A stretch of 64,000 nt of DNA, taken from JAVBMU01 sp031551755. GTDB taxonomy: Bacteria > Actinomycetota > Actinomycetes > Actinomycetales > Cellulomonadaceae. Position 1 is the stretch's first letter; the number at the start of each line of letters is the position of its first letter. Shown here piece by piece: positions 53,129 through 61,573 of this stretch. Position numbers and translations under genes: made by a program. The stretch covers positions 1 through 64,000 of the forward strand of contig JAVBNE010000002.1 of assembly GCA_031551755.1 (NCBI GenBank). Direction: 5' to 3'. The notes under the pieces were generated by a model. That model saw only the letters and a program-made list of their open reading frames with translations. It did not search any database and had not been told where the DNA came from.

Positions 53129-53797
53129 TCACTCCTCGTCGTCCGGCTCGGTCGAGATGATCTCGATCCCGAGATGGGCGGCGAGGAGTGGTGCCAGGTC
53201 GAGGAGCTGATCGGCAGTAATGGCGCTGCCTTTCAGCGCGTCGAGGCCGTTGATCGCGCTGAACTCACAGCCGCTGAGGTCGACGTCGGTCAGCGTCGCG
53301 CGGTGCAGGCTCAGTGAACGAATGCGGCTGCCGGCCAGCGCGAGACGTTCGACGGTGGCACCCGCCAGGTCAAGTTCGTCGATGACGCAGCCGGTCAGGC
53401 TGACGTCTTTCAGGGTCGCGCCACGCATGTTGAAATAGTCGATTCGGCAGCCGGTGAAAGAGACCTCGCGCAGCATCGAGTCGTAGCAGATGGCGGTGCG
53501 GATGCGCGAGTCGCGCCAGGCCACCCGCTGCCAGGATGCCTGGGTGGCGCTGAGCGCGGAGAAGTCGGCGCCGGTCACGGTGCACACGTCAAGATGTGCG
53601 GCATCCCAAGAGGTGTCCCGGGCTCGCACTCCGTCGAAGGCGCAGTGATTGACGACGGCGCCCGCCAGGCTGACACCGCTCAGATCGTGGCCCTCGACTG
53701 ACGCGTGTTCCAGCCGGGCCTCGTCCGCAAGATCGGTCAGCGGAACGGGGGTGAGCGCACCGACCCGGAGAACTGGGATCTTCGGCGGATTGACCAT
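53129..53797 (-). CDS. Pentapeptide-repeat protein
   Basis: 222 aa. From residue ~30 to 200 it follows the A(D/N)LxX five-residue helix pattern: 'LSGVSLAGAVVNHCAFDGV', 'MRGATLKDVSLTGCVIDEL'. These repeats fold as a right-handed quadrilateral beta-helix; some relatives mimic DNA and protect gyrase, most have no known role. The start is ATG 53797, chosen from the -10 box six bases upstream; the longer frame is not supported. Ends six bases from the convergent gene's stop. Confidence 0.85.
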   Translation of the reverse strand: MVNPPKIPVLRVGALTPVPLTDLADEARLEHASVEGHDLSGVSLAGAVVNHCAFDGVRARDTSWDAAHLDVCTVTGADFSALSATQASWQRVAWRDSRIRTAICYDSMLREVSFTGCRIDYFNMRGATLKDVSLTGCVIDELDLAGATVERLALAGSRIRSLSLHRATLTDVDLSGCEFSAINGLDALKGSAITADQLLDLAPLLAAHLGIEIISTEPDDEE

Positions 53798-53803
53798 GTG
53801 GTC

Positions 53804-53809
53804 AGGGTA
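53804..53809 (-). promoter_or_regulatory. Pentapeptide gene promoter -10, leaderless
   Basis: Reverse-strand TACCCT ends six bases before ATG 53797. Confidence 0.5.
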
Positions 53810-53812
53810 GTG

Positions 53813-53941
53813 ACACCGAGCCTCGACCCCGCGCTGGTCGCGATGCTCACCGAGCCCTTCCGGCGCGGGGTGGAGCGCATCCAAAAGGACCAAGTCCAGA
53901 AGGATCAGCTGGTGTCGGCCTGGGGTTGGCCTTCGTGGTGA
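53813..53941 (+). CDS. Possible small protein, divergent from pentapeptide gene
   Basis: From GTG 53813 the frame gives about 42 residues ending 'QLVSAWGWPSW'. There is no clear ribosome-binding site and no family I recognise. It lies in the gap between divergent and convergent neighbours, so it could be real or chance. Only conservation across relatives would settle it. Confidence 0.2.
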   Translation, partial: TPSLDPALVAMLTEPFRRGVERIQKDQVQKDQLVSAWGWPSW

Positions 53942-54000
53942 GCCTCACTCGCGCCCATCGTGGCCAACGCTCCGGCTGCGGGCCGCCGGGGGCCTGTGCG

Positions 54001-56316
54001 TCACCCTCGAGCTACCCGGCTTCGCGGCTCTGAGGCGCGTCGGCCCTCCCTTTCGGCGGCGAAGTCGTCGCGCCACCCGCGACTTGGCCACCACACCCAC
54101 GACCCGAGGTCGTGGACCAGCGCGGGTACGAGCAGGCTGCGGACCACGAGGGTGTCGAGGAGCACGCCGAAGGCCACGATGAAAGCGACCTGTGCGAGGA
54201 ACAACAGCGGAATGATGCCGAGCGCCGCGAAAGTTGCCGCCAGGACCACACCGGCGGAGGTGATCACCGAGCCGGTCACGGCGAGCGCCCGCAAGACCCC
54301 TGACCGGGTGCCCAACCGCAGGCTTTCCTCCCGCACCCGGGTCATCAGGAAGATCGAGTAGTCGACGCCGAGCGCGACCAGGAAGCAGAAGGCGTAGAGC
54401 GGAACGGTCGGGTCGGCGCCGGGGAACCCTGCGACGTGGTCAAAGAAGAGCGCCGAGACTCCGAGAGCCGCGCCGAAGGACAGGACGTTCGCCACGATCA
54501 ACAGCACCGGGGCGAGAAGGGAGCGCAACAGCACGATCAGGATCAGCAGGATCACCAGGAGCACCGCCGGGATGATGACCCGCAGGTCCCGCTGGCCGGT
54601 CAGCACGGTGTCGAGGCGTTCGGCCGCGGCGCCGCCGACCAGCGCGTCGGGTGCGGCCTGCCTGAGTTCGGCACGCAGGTCCGCGACGGTTCGAGTGGCC
54701 TCGTTGGTATCGGCAGGGGCGGTGGTGGTCACATCGACGCGGACACGACCGTCGACGACCAACGGGTCCCCTTGGGCCGGCAGGCCGCGTGCGGCGGGGG
54801 TATCGGTGGCCGGAACCGCGACCCCGACGCCGTCGGTGGCTTTCGCGGCCTTCACTACGGCCGCGAGATCACCTTCGGGTGCGACCACGGTGACCGGTTG
54901 CGCCGACATCCCCGGGAAGTGCTCGGTGAGCACCTTCTCGCCGTCGACCGAGTCGACGTGGGTCAAGAAGAGGTCGGCTTCGCTGGTTCCGCTGGCGTCC
55001 AGCGTGGGCACGAACGCGGCGGCTGCGGCCAGGGCCAGTGTGGTGGCGATCCACACCCGGCGGTCACGGCGCCCTACGAAGCGTGCGATCCGCGACCAGA
55101 GACGGTGTCCCTCGACCGTCGCGCCGGACTCGTCGGTCAGTGCCTCCGGCCCCTCCGACGGGGTGGGCGCGCCGGTTGCGGCGGGTAGTTCCACGTAGTG
55201 CGGGACCCGCGGCCAGAACAGCGCGCGCGCCCGTCGGCCGCCGATCAGCAGCAGTGCGGGCAGCAGCGTCAGCGAGGCGAGGAAGGACGCGGTGATGCCG
55301 ATCGCCGCCACGGGGCCCAGGCTCCGGTTGGAGGACAGGTCGGAGAGCAAAAGGCACAGGAGGCCGGCGATGACCGTGCCCGCGGAGGCTGCGATCGGTG
55401 CGATCGACGCCCGGACCGCTTGACGCAGAGCCGTGTAGGTCGACCGGTGTTGCCGCAGCTCCTCGCGGTAGCGGGCAACGACCAGCAGCGAGTAGTCGAC
55501 CGACGCCCCGACCACCAGGATCGACAAGATCCCCTGGGATTGGCCATTGAGAGTCAGGACGTCGTTGGCGGCCAGCTGGTAGACGACGAGCCCTGCCAGG
55601 CACAAAGCGAAAACGGCCGTGAGGATGACCAGGAACGGCAGTGTGGGGGAGCGGTACACCACGGCCAGAATGATCAACACGGCAGCGAGGGCGACGAGCA
55701 ATAGGACGGTGTCGATTCCGGCGAAGGCTGTCCCCAGGTCCGCGACGAAACCCGCCGGACCCGTGACCAGTGCTTCCAGCTCGGCACCGTTGAGGCCGCC
55801 GTCTGCGGGCTGCGCCTGGTCCCGCAGGGCGTCGACGACGAGTTCCGTGACGGAGGCGTTGTCGGGTCCGACCAGATCGCGTGCGTGTGCGGCGTCAGTA
55901 GCGACGATGACGAGTGCGGCCTTCCCGTCCTCGGAGGGGACGACGGCGGGGTCGACCGTGAGCGTGTCGCGTACGGTCGCGGGGTCGTCTGCTGTCGCTC
56001 CGGGCAAAGGTGTTTTCGCCGCTGCCTGCGCAAAGGTGTTGACGGCGTCCAGTTGGCTTGGAGTCAGGGCGCCGCCGTCCGCGGCGGTAACCGTGACGAG
56101 TGCCGGAAGCGATTCGGAGTCGACGAAGTCGCGAGCGAGGTTCGCAGCGCGCGTGGACTCGGCATTCGCCGGGAGGAACGCGGCGGCGTCGTTCTCTTGA
56201 ACTGAGGACAGCTTCCCTTGCGCCTGGCCGCCGATAGCACCGATCGCCAACCAGATCCCGACGACTGCGAGAATGAGGACACCACGCAGTACAGTGGCCG
56301 GGCGATTACTCAGCAT
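54001..56316 (-). CDS. MMPL family RND transporter
   Basis: 771 aa. Two halves each with a large extracytoplasmic loop and a five- to six-helix bundle: TM1 at ~8-28, bundle ~190-360, TM7 at ~435-455 ('RRVWIATTLALAAAAAF'), bundle ~590-750. 'VVGASVDYSLLVVARYREEL' and 'ALGVDYSIFLMTRVREESL' are the paired GxDYxxxxxxR motifs of the proton relay. Exports lipids or drugs across the membrane in the MmpL group. It is divergent from a marR gene whose palindromic operator covers its start, so it is likely MarR-repressed. Confidence 0.92.
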   Translation of the reverse strand: MLSNRPATVLRGVLILAVVGIWLAIGAIGGQAQGKLSSVQENDAAAFLPANAESTRAANLARDFVDSESLPALVTVTAADGGALTPSQLDAVNTFAQAAAKTPLPGATADDPATVRDTLTVDPAVVPSEDGKAALVIVATDAAHARDLVGPDNASVTELVVDALRDQAQPADGGLNGAELEALVTGPAGFVADLGTAFAGIDTVLLLVALAAVLIILAVVYRSPTLPFLVILTAVFALCLAGLVVYQLAANDVLTLNGQSQGILSILVVGASVDYSLLVVARYREELRQHRSTYTALRQAVRASIAPIAASAGTVIAGLLCLLLSDLSSNRSLGPVAAIGITASFLASLTLLPALLLIGGRRARALFWPRVPHYVELPAATGAPTPSEGPEALTDESGATVEGHRLWSRIARFVGRRDRRVWIATTLALAAAAAFVPTLDASGTSEADLFLTHVDSVDGEKVLTEHFPGMSAQPVTVVAPEGDLAAVVKAAKATDGVGVAVPATDTPAARGLPAQGDPLVVDGRVRVDVTTTAPADTNEATRTVADLRAELRQAAPDALVGGAAAERLDTVLTGQRDLRVIIPAVLLVILLILIVLLRSLLAPVLLIVANVLSFGAALGVSALFFDHVAGFPGADPTVPLYAFCFLVALGVDYSIFLMTRVREESLRLGTRSGVLRALAVTGSVITSAGVVLAATFAALGIIPLLFLAQVAFIVAFGVLLDTLVVRSLLVPALVHDLGSWVWWPSRGWRDDFAAEREGRRASEPRSRVARG

Positions 56317-56325
56317 GCTTAGTAT
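56307..56325. promoter_or_regulatory. MarR operator overlapping marR -10 and MMPL start
   Basis: TACTCAGCATGCTTAGTA (56307-56324) matches its own reverse complement at 16 of 18 positions. It contains the MMPL start codon (reverse strand, 56316-56314) and overlaps TAGTAT (56320-56325), the marR -10. On the other strand GATACT (56326-56321) can be the MMPL -10. One bound MarR dimer would block both genes. Confidence 0.7.
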
Positions 56326-56334
56326 CCTGGCAGC

Positions 56335-56808
56335 GTGGAGGAGGTGTGGCAAGTGGACCTGCACAACTGGGATCCGTTGAGCGCGGATCCGAGTCAGTGG
56401 CCGACCGGGCGGCTGCTGTTCACGGTCGCGCGCCGAATGGAACGCGAGTGGAATGAGCATCTCGCGGGCTGGGAGTTGAACCATGCGGGGTTTCCCGTAT
56501 TGCTGCACCTGCTGGCCGGCCCTCGCGCACAACGCGAACTCGCTGAGACCTCCCAGGTCACCGAACAGACCATGGGTCGGATCATCGGCCATCTGGAACG
56601 TTCAGGTCACGTCACCCGAGCGAACGACCCGGCTGACCGTCGCCGCCGGGTGGTGACGATCACCGATGCCGGCCGCACCGCGTCCCTGGAGGCGGCCCGG
56701 CTCCGTTCGGCGGAGGAAATCGCCACCCAGGGACTCGACGACGCACAGGTGGCCAAGCTCCGCGAACTGCTGCTGGCCATGGCCGAGGCGCACCCGCGCG
56801 AGGAGTAG
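56335..56808 (+). CDS. MarR family transcriptional regulator
   Basis: 157 aa. Winged HTH at about 55-115: 'RELAETSQVTEQTMGRIIGHLERSGHVTRANDPADRRRRVVTIT' is the recognition helix and wing, here with the conserved DxRRR. Dimerisation helices are at both ends. GTG 56335. Divergent from the MMPL exporter with about 18 bases between the starts. It most likely represses both genes and is released by a substrate of the pump. Confidence 0.92.
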   Translation: MEEVWQVDLHNWDPLSADPSQWPTGRLLFTVARRMEREWNEHLAGWELNHAGFPVLLHLLAGPRAQRELAETSQVTEQTMGRIIGHLERSGHVTRANDPADRRRRVVTITDAGRTASLEAARLRSAEEIATQGLDDAQVAKLRELLLAMAEAHPREE

Positions 56809-56811
56809 GGT
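56806..56811 (+). promoter_or_regulatory. Promoter -10 overlapping marR stop, leaderless
   Basis: TAGGGT begins with the marR stop codon TAG and ends six bases before ATG 56818. Confidence 0.55.
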
Positions 56812-56817
56812 GCGGCC

Positions 56818-58014
56818 ATGGTCGCGGTGTCCACGCAGGCAGCCATCGCATTCCGGTGGGCCGCGCACGGGTTGGGGGAGCGGCCGACGTCTTCGAGCCT
56901 CCTCGATGCGGCAGGGCGTTGTGGAGTCCAGAACAGTCCTCCCGGCGCGGCGGCGCTGGCCCTGAATGCGCGCGTGCGCGACCTCCGTCCGGGGGGCCTG
57001 GAGGACGTTGTCGAGAAGAGGAGCCTTCTCCAGACCTGGTGTATGCGGGGCTCGCCCTACTTGTTTCCTGCGACCGATGCGGCAGTGTTCACCGCTGGTG
57101 TGTTGCCGCCGACGGAGCAGGGCAGGCAGCACCTGATCCCCGGTATCGTGCCCGCGCTGAACCGCCTCGGCATGAGCCTGGACGATGTCGTCGACCGTAC
57201 CGAAGCGGTGATTCGTGAGGTGCTGGCGGGCAGACAGCTCGCGATCAACGAACTCGGGGCCGAGGTCTCCGGGCAGATCGCTCCGGGGCTGCCGCCGGAG
57301 CAGCGTGCCTGGTGGGCCGAACCCGGGCCGTACGCTGCCGGGCAGCCGCTGGGGGAAGGAGTCGTGCATTTCGCCTTGCGCATCCTCACCCTGCGTCAGG
57401 TGATCTGCTTCGGCTCACGCGCCGGCAACAAGGCCCCGTTCGTGCTGGTCAATGAGTGGCTGGGCCATGTCACTCCCGCCGTCGAGCCTGTGGACGCGCG
57501 CGCCGAGCTGCTCCGCCGCTACCTGCGGTGCTACGGCCCGGCGACCCGTGCCGGTTTCGCGTCGTGGGTGGGGGTGCAGGTCGGGGATACAGATCCGTGG
57601 TGGGACCCAATCGCTGCGGAGCTGACGCCGGTCGACTTCGACGGCCCGGCATGGGTGCTCACCGCGGACCTGCCCGCGCTGGAGTCTCCCACCCCAGCGA
57701 GTGGCCTTCGCCTGCTGCCACCACACGACCCGTACACCCAACTCCATGACCGGGAGACGATCGTCGACCGGCGGCACCACCGGGCGATCTGGCGGACGGT
57801 GGGAGACCCGGGAACCATCCTGGTGGACGGGCGGATCGTGGGGACATGGCGGGCACGGAAAACCGGCAAGAAGCTGACGGGCACTTACACCACCTTTTCG
57901 GAGCTCTCCGCGCATGACTGGATCGCGTTCCACGAAGAGGTCGCGCAGATCTCCGTGTTGCGCGGCGCCACGTCGGTCGAGTTCCGGCTCGAAGACTCCT
58001 CGCAGCAGCGGTAG
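56818..58014 (+). CDS. Winged-helix DNA-binding protein (AlkZ-like)
   Basis: 398 aa, HTH_42 superfamily that includes the AlkZ and YcaQ DNA glycosylases. N-terminal 'GRCGVQNSPPGAAALALNAR' aligns with the AlkZ segment that carries the catalytic Gln-x-Gln; here it reads Gln-Asn-Ser, so the second Gln is missing. Later segments 'TWCMRGSPYLFPATD', 'RRYLRCYGPATRAGFASWVG' and 'LLPPHDPYTQLHDRE' fit the family. Repair of alkylated or crosslinked bases is possible but not assured. Confidence 0.8.
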   Translation: MVAVSTQAAIAFRWAAHGLGERPTSSSLLDAAGRCGVQNSPPGAAALALNARVRDLRPGGLEDVVEKRSLLQTWCMRGSPYLFPATDAAVFTAGVLPPTEQGRQHLIPGIVPALNRLGMSLDDVVDRTEAVIREVLAGRQLAINELGAEVSGQIAPGLPPEQRAWWAEPGPYAAGQPLGEGVVHFALRILTLRQVICFGSRAGNKAPFVLVNEWLGHVTPAVEPVDARAELLRRYLRCYGPATRAGFASWVGVQVGDTDPWWDPIAAELTPVDFDGPAWVLTADLPALESPTPASGLRLLPPHDPYTQLHDRETIVDRRHHRAIWRTVGDPGTILVDGRIVGTWRARKTGKKLTGTYTTFSELSAHDWIAFHEEVAQISVLRGATSVEFRLEDSSQQR

Positions 58015-58025
58015 CTCACGCCCGA

Positions 58026-58856
58026 TCAGTCCTGCACGACCGTATTCGTCAGTCGGCCGATCTCGTCGATCTCGGTAACCACCACGTCGCCGGCCACCAG
58101 GTGTCGCGGTGGCTTGCGGGCGTGGCCGACACCACCTGGTGTCCCGGTGGCAATGACGTCGCCAGGGTTGAGCTGAACCATCGTCGAGATGTAGGAGACC
58201 AGCTCGACCGGGTCGAAGACGAGATCGCCGGTGGTGTCTTGCTGCATGGTCTCGCCGTTGACGGTCAGCCGGATCCCGAGTTGGGGTCGCACGCCGCCGG
58301 TCAGTTCATCGGGGGTCACGAGCACGGGGCCGAGGGGAGTGGTGGACTGCCAGTTCTTTCCCTGCAGCCACTCATTGGTGCGGTACTGCCAGTCGCGGCA
58401 GGTGACGTCGTTGAGGACCGCGAAACCTGCGATGGCGGCCTCTGCCTCGGTTGCGGAGGCGCGGCGGACCGTCGACCCGATGACGATGGCGAGTTCGGCT
58501 TCCCAGTCGAAAGCCTCGGTCTCCGCCGGCCGCTGGATATCGTCATTCGCACCGATCAGGGTGTCGGCGAACTTCGCGAAGAGCGTCGGGTAGGCGGGCA
58601 GTTCCCGTCCCATCTCCAGGATGTGGTTCTTGTAGTTCAGCCCCACGCAGACCACCTTGGAGGGGGTGGTGATCAGCGGGGCGTAGTCAGCGTCCTTCGC
58701 GGCGAACGCCAATCCGCAGGTCGACTCGGCCTGGTGCGGCCAATCGGCCTTGGCCAAGAGTTCGCCGACGTCGCCGACACCGAGGTCGAAGAGGGTCTCG
58801 CCTTCGATGCGCACCGCACGGGTGGTCCCGTGGAGACGGATCGTTGCTAGCTTCAC
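58026..58856 (-). CDS. Fumarylacetoacetate hydrolase family protein, catabolic
   Basis: 276 aa. 'VVCVGLNYKNHILEMG', metal ligands in 'FDWEAELAIVIGS' and 'NDVTCRDWQYR', C-terminal 'LNPGDVIATGTPGGVGHARKPP'. It belongs to the larger FAH group with acylpyruvases and hydratase/decarboxylases of meta-cleavage pathways. GTG 58856 overlaps the stop of the flavin reductase gene, so it is the last gene of the reverse-strand operon seen here. It probably cleaves or isomerises the ring-opened product made by that pathway. Confidence 0.88.
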   Translation of the reverse strand: MKLATIRLHGTTRAVRIEGETLFDLGVGDVGELLAKADWPHQAESTCGLAFAAKDADYAPLITTPSKVVCVGLNYKNHILEMGRELPAYPTLFAKFADTLIGANDDIQRPAETEAFDWEAELAIVIGSTVRRASATEAEAAIAGFAVLNDVTCRDWQYRTNEWLQGKNWQSTTPLGPVLVTPDELTGGVRPQLGIRLTVNGETMQQDTTGDLVFDPVELVSYISTMVQLNPGDVIATGTPGGVGHARKPPRHLVAGDVVVTEIDEIGRLTNTVVQD

Positions 58857-60025
58857 TGGGTGGCTCCTTGTTGTGCCAGGATCTCGGTGCAGCGTGCGGC
58901 CGCGGCCAACGCGCTGTCAACATGTCGCTGGACCTGCGAGCCGTCGACACTCCCCGGTGGGCCCCACAGAGTCAGCCCGAATGCGAGGCTGCCGTCGGGC
59001 AGGAACACCGGGGCGTTGATGTACCGCAGCTCAACGCTTTCACCGGGTTCGATATCGCGGTTGTAGGACTGATCGAACTCGCGCAGGGCGTCCTGCAGGG
59101 TCTCGATGGTGACCGAGGGGTCGCGCCGGGCCAGCTGCGCGGTGATCCGCTCGACACTGCCGTGGGCGTCGTGGCCGAAGGCGATGGCGTAGCCGCGGTT
59201 GCGTACCCGTTCGAGGGTGGCGGCGTTCTCCTCCCGGGGGCGGGAGTTGCCCGCCGGTGCGCTAAGCCATTCTTCTTCGGCTTCTGGTCCGCCGAAGGCG
59301 GCGTCCAGCGACCCCATCGGCGGACCGAAGGGAAGGCGTTGTCCGACCCGCGTGGGGACGGCCGCGGCAGTACTTCGACCGGCTGCGGCAGCGAGCACGA
59401 TCTGATCGCCGTCGCGCAGCATCGCGGAGACTTCGGAGTCGGACTGACGGGCGAGTTCTTCCATCACCCCACGGCAGGGGGTGACCAGCTCCAGCTGTTC
59501 GCGGATCGCTGAGTCCCTGGTAGTGAGCGTCTGTGGTTCGAAGGCGCCGTAGCCGCCGCGGAAGAACAGCAAGGGATAGGCGGTGCTGAGCACCCCGAGG
59601 GAGTCCACCCGGCAGACCACGATGTCGTGGTCACCGGCCTCGTGGATCGCATGCAGCACGCAGTCGATGTAGGCGACCGCCCCGTGGATCACCGGCTGGC
59701 CACCGGGGCTGAGCGAGTAGCCAATTCCTTCGAACCGGTCGGACCACCGGGAGGCGATGGTTCGACAGGTGTCGTCCTGGGACTCACTCAGGACGTTTAC
59801 GCAGAACCGGTCGCCCGATTCCTGCAACGCCTTCCAGGCGCCCGCCCCCCTGGTCGGCATGAAGCAGACCAGGGGAGGGTTGAGGGAAACTGAGCTGAAG
59901 GTTCCCACGACCATGCCGAGGGCTTGATCGTTGGTACCCATCGCGGTGATCACCGTGACACCGGTGGGGTACTGACCCATGACCTGCCGGAACAGGATCG
60001 GATCAATCACATCCGTCGTACTCAC
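58853..60025 (-). CDS. Flavin reductase fused to IclR-like effector domain
   Basis: 390 aa from GTG 60025 (AAGGGAC upstream; ATG 60046 has no site). Residues ~1-165 are a flavin reductase-like FMN-binding domain: 'MGQYPTGVTVITAMG', 'GMVVGTFSSVSLNPPLV', 'GDHDIVVCRVDSL'. Residues ~170-390 lack a DNA-binding helix but resemble the ligand-binding domain of IclR regulators ('RGYAIAFGHDAHGSVERI', 'YINAPVFLPDGSLAFGLTLWG'). It would supply reduced flavin to a monooxygenase, with the sensor domain possibly tuning activity to substrate. The monooxygenase is not in the window. Confidence 0.82.
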   Translation of the reverse strand: MSTTDVIDPILFRQVMGQYPTGVTVITAMGTNDQALGMVVGTFSSVSLNPPLVCFMPTRGAGAWKALQESGDRFCVNVLSESQDDTCRTIASRWSDRFEGIGYSLSPGGQPVIHGAVAYIDCVLHAIHEAGDHDIVVCRVDSLGVLSTAYPLLFFRGGYGAFEPQTLTTRDSAIREQLELVTPCRGVMEELARQSDSEVSAMLRDGDQIVLAAAAGRSTAAAVPTRVGQRLPFGPPMGSLDAAFGGPEAEEEWLSAPAGNSRPREENAATLERVRNRGYAIAFGHDAHGSVERITAQLARRDPSVTIETLQDALREFDQSYNRDIEPGESVELRYINAPVFLPDGSLAFGLTLWGPPGSVDGSQVQRHVDSALAAAARCTEILAQQGATQ

Positions 60026-60110
60026 GTTTTGTCCCTTCGTTGTCATGGTGATCGCGGGTGCGATCAGGCTCTTGGCTGCGCCGGTGAACGGCCGTGGTCT
60101 ACGGTCGCGA

Positions 60111-61550
60111 TCACACGGCCTCGACCAAGGCCTCCTTCTCGGAGATGAACGTGGTCCAGGTGCCCTTCGGCAACGCTTTGCGGACTACCGGGTAGAGCAC
60201 GAGGGCAATCGCCAACGAGGCAAAGAACCCGAGTTGCCAGGTGTCGGTGAGCAGCAGGACGATGCCGGTGCCCGCGGCGATGTGCAACGTGATGATCCCG
60301 GCCCAGTTCCAGTTCTCCACCTGATGCGTCGTGGAGTCGAATTTCTGCCGGTAGACGACGTAATAGTCGGCGATCATGATGCCGCACAGCGCCATCGTCA
60401 TGGCACCCATGGAGGCCAGCCAATCCGCGAAATGCGGGAGGATTCCAGCCGCGATCATGATCAGCGCGATCACATTGGCAACGAAAACCATGACAACGCG
60501 TCCTGGCTTCTTCCCGAAGAGTGCATCCACCAGGTTCACCAAGGCCAGCGAACCAGAGTAGGCATTGATGGCCTGGGCTTTGGCCTGCGTTGCGTACATG
60601 ACCACGAAGCCGAGCCAGCCAGCCATCACCACGAAGAACGCGCCGGTGTTGTTCATAGCGAATCCGCCGGCGGCCATGTTGGCCTGTTCGGGCGTCATGC
60701 CGGCGGTGCGGTTCATGAGGTACTCGGCTACCTGCGGGATGCCGCCGATGACCACCATGGAGCCCAGGACCAACATGATGATGTTCTGGGTGATCGGACC
60801 CGCGAGCGAAAGGATGGCGACATCCCTGCGGGTACGACAGTACCGGGCAAAGTCGGTCGCCACCAGGGCGATCGTGCCTGCTGTCGCGCCCATGAGTCCC
60901 AACCCGGCCTCATACTTCGTCCAGAATCCTCCAGGCGTCCAGGCCTGGTAGTTGGTGACATCGCTGATGCTCGCGTCACCCTGGACATAGGTCCGGAAGA
61001 TCATGTAAAGGATGACCAGAATCGTCGCGGCGATCAGGTAACCGGTTGCATGGAGCACGACCTTCAACCCGAAGATGGCCAACGTGATCCACAGGGCGGT
61101 GAGCACTCCGTAGATGAGGATCTTGGTGGCCCATGTGTCATCGAGGTTGAACATCAGGATGGTGCCTTCATAGAGCAGCGCGCTCTCGACGGCAAGGAAC
61201 GCCAGGATCATGAATCCGAAGATCGCGGCCCCGATCGAGGAACCCTTCTGACCGAAGCCGAAGAACCGCAAGGAAACGGTGTTGGACAGTCCGGTTGCGA
61301 ATGCGATGCGGCCGGTTCCCCAGCCCAGGAAGAAACCGAGCACAGCGACGGTCACTCCGGCGGCGAGACCTGCCCAGAAACCAGCCAGCATCACCGTGAA
61401 GCCCGCGACGGCCAAGATGACCAAGGCGGTGGCGACGCCGACCGTACTCACGGCGAGTTGATGGCCGTTCTTGCGTTGGTCCTCAGGAACGGAGACCAGT
61501 GCATTGTCTTCTGCACGTTCTCGGAACGACATAGTGCGTTCATTTGCCAT
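60111..61550 (-). CDS. NCS1-family purine/cytosine permease
   Basis: 479 aa with about twelve membrane spans. N-terminal 'ERTMSFRERAEDNALVSVPEDQR', a cation-site helix 'GIPQVAEYLMNRT', and the 'ADYYVVYRQKF' stretch near helix 11 mark the CodB-like branch of NCS1 sodium or proton symporters. ATG 61550 has GAGAGGG upstream. In this operon it probably imports the heterocyclic or aromatic nitrogen compound that the other enzymes degrade. Confidence 0.88.
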   Translation of the reverse strand: MANERTMSFRERAEDNALVSVPEDQRKNGHQLAVSTVGVATALVILAVAGFTVMLAGFWAGLAAGVTVAVLGFFLGWGTGRIAFATGLSNTVSLRFFGFGQKGSSIGAAIFGFMILAFLAVESALLYEGTILMFNLDDTWATKILIYGVLTALWITLAIFGLKVVLHATGYLIAATILVILYMIFRTYVQGDASISDVTNYQAWTPGGFWTKYEAGLGLMGATAGTIALVATDFARYCRTRRDVAILSLAGPITQNIIMLVLGSMVVIGGIPQVAEYLMNRTAGMTPEQANMAAGGFAMNNTGAFFVVMAGWLGFVVMYATQAKAQAINAYSGSLALVNLVDALFGKKPGRVVMVFVANVIALIMIAAGILPHFADWLASMGAMTMALCGIMIADYYVVYRQKFDSTTHQVENWNWAGIITLHIAAGTGIVLLLTDTWQLGFFASLAIALVLYPVVRKALPKGTWTTFISEKEALVEAV

Positions 61551-61573
61551 GGCACTACCCTCTCGGATAAATC

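Noticed and set aside
53129..53797. Quinolone-resistance Qnr protein
   Set aside because: It is a pentapeptide-repeat protein, but the repeats are irregular and no gyrase-interaction loops can be recognised, so a Qnr role is not supported.
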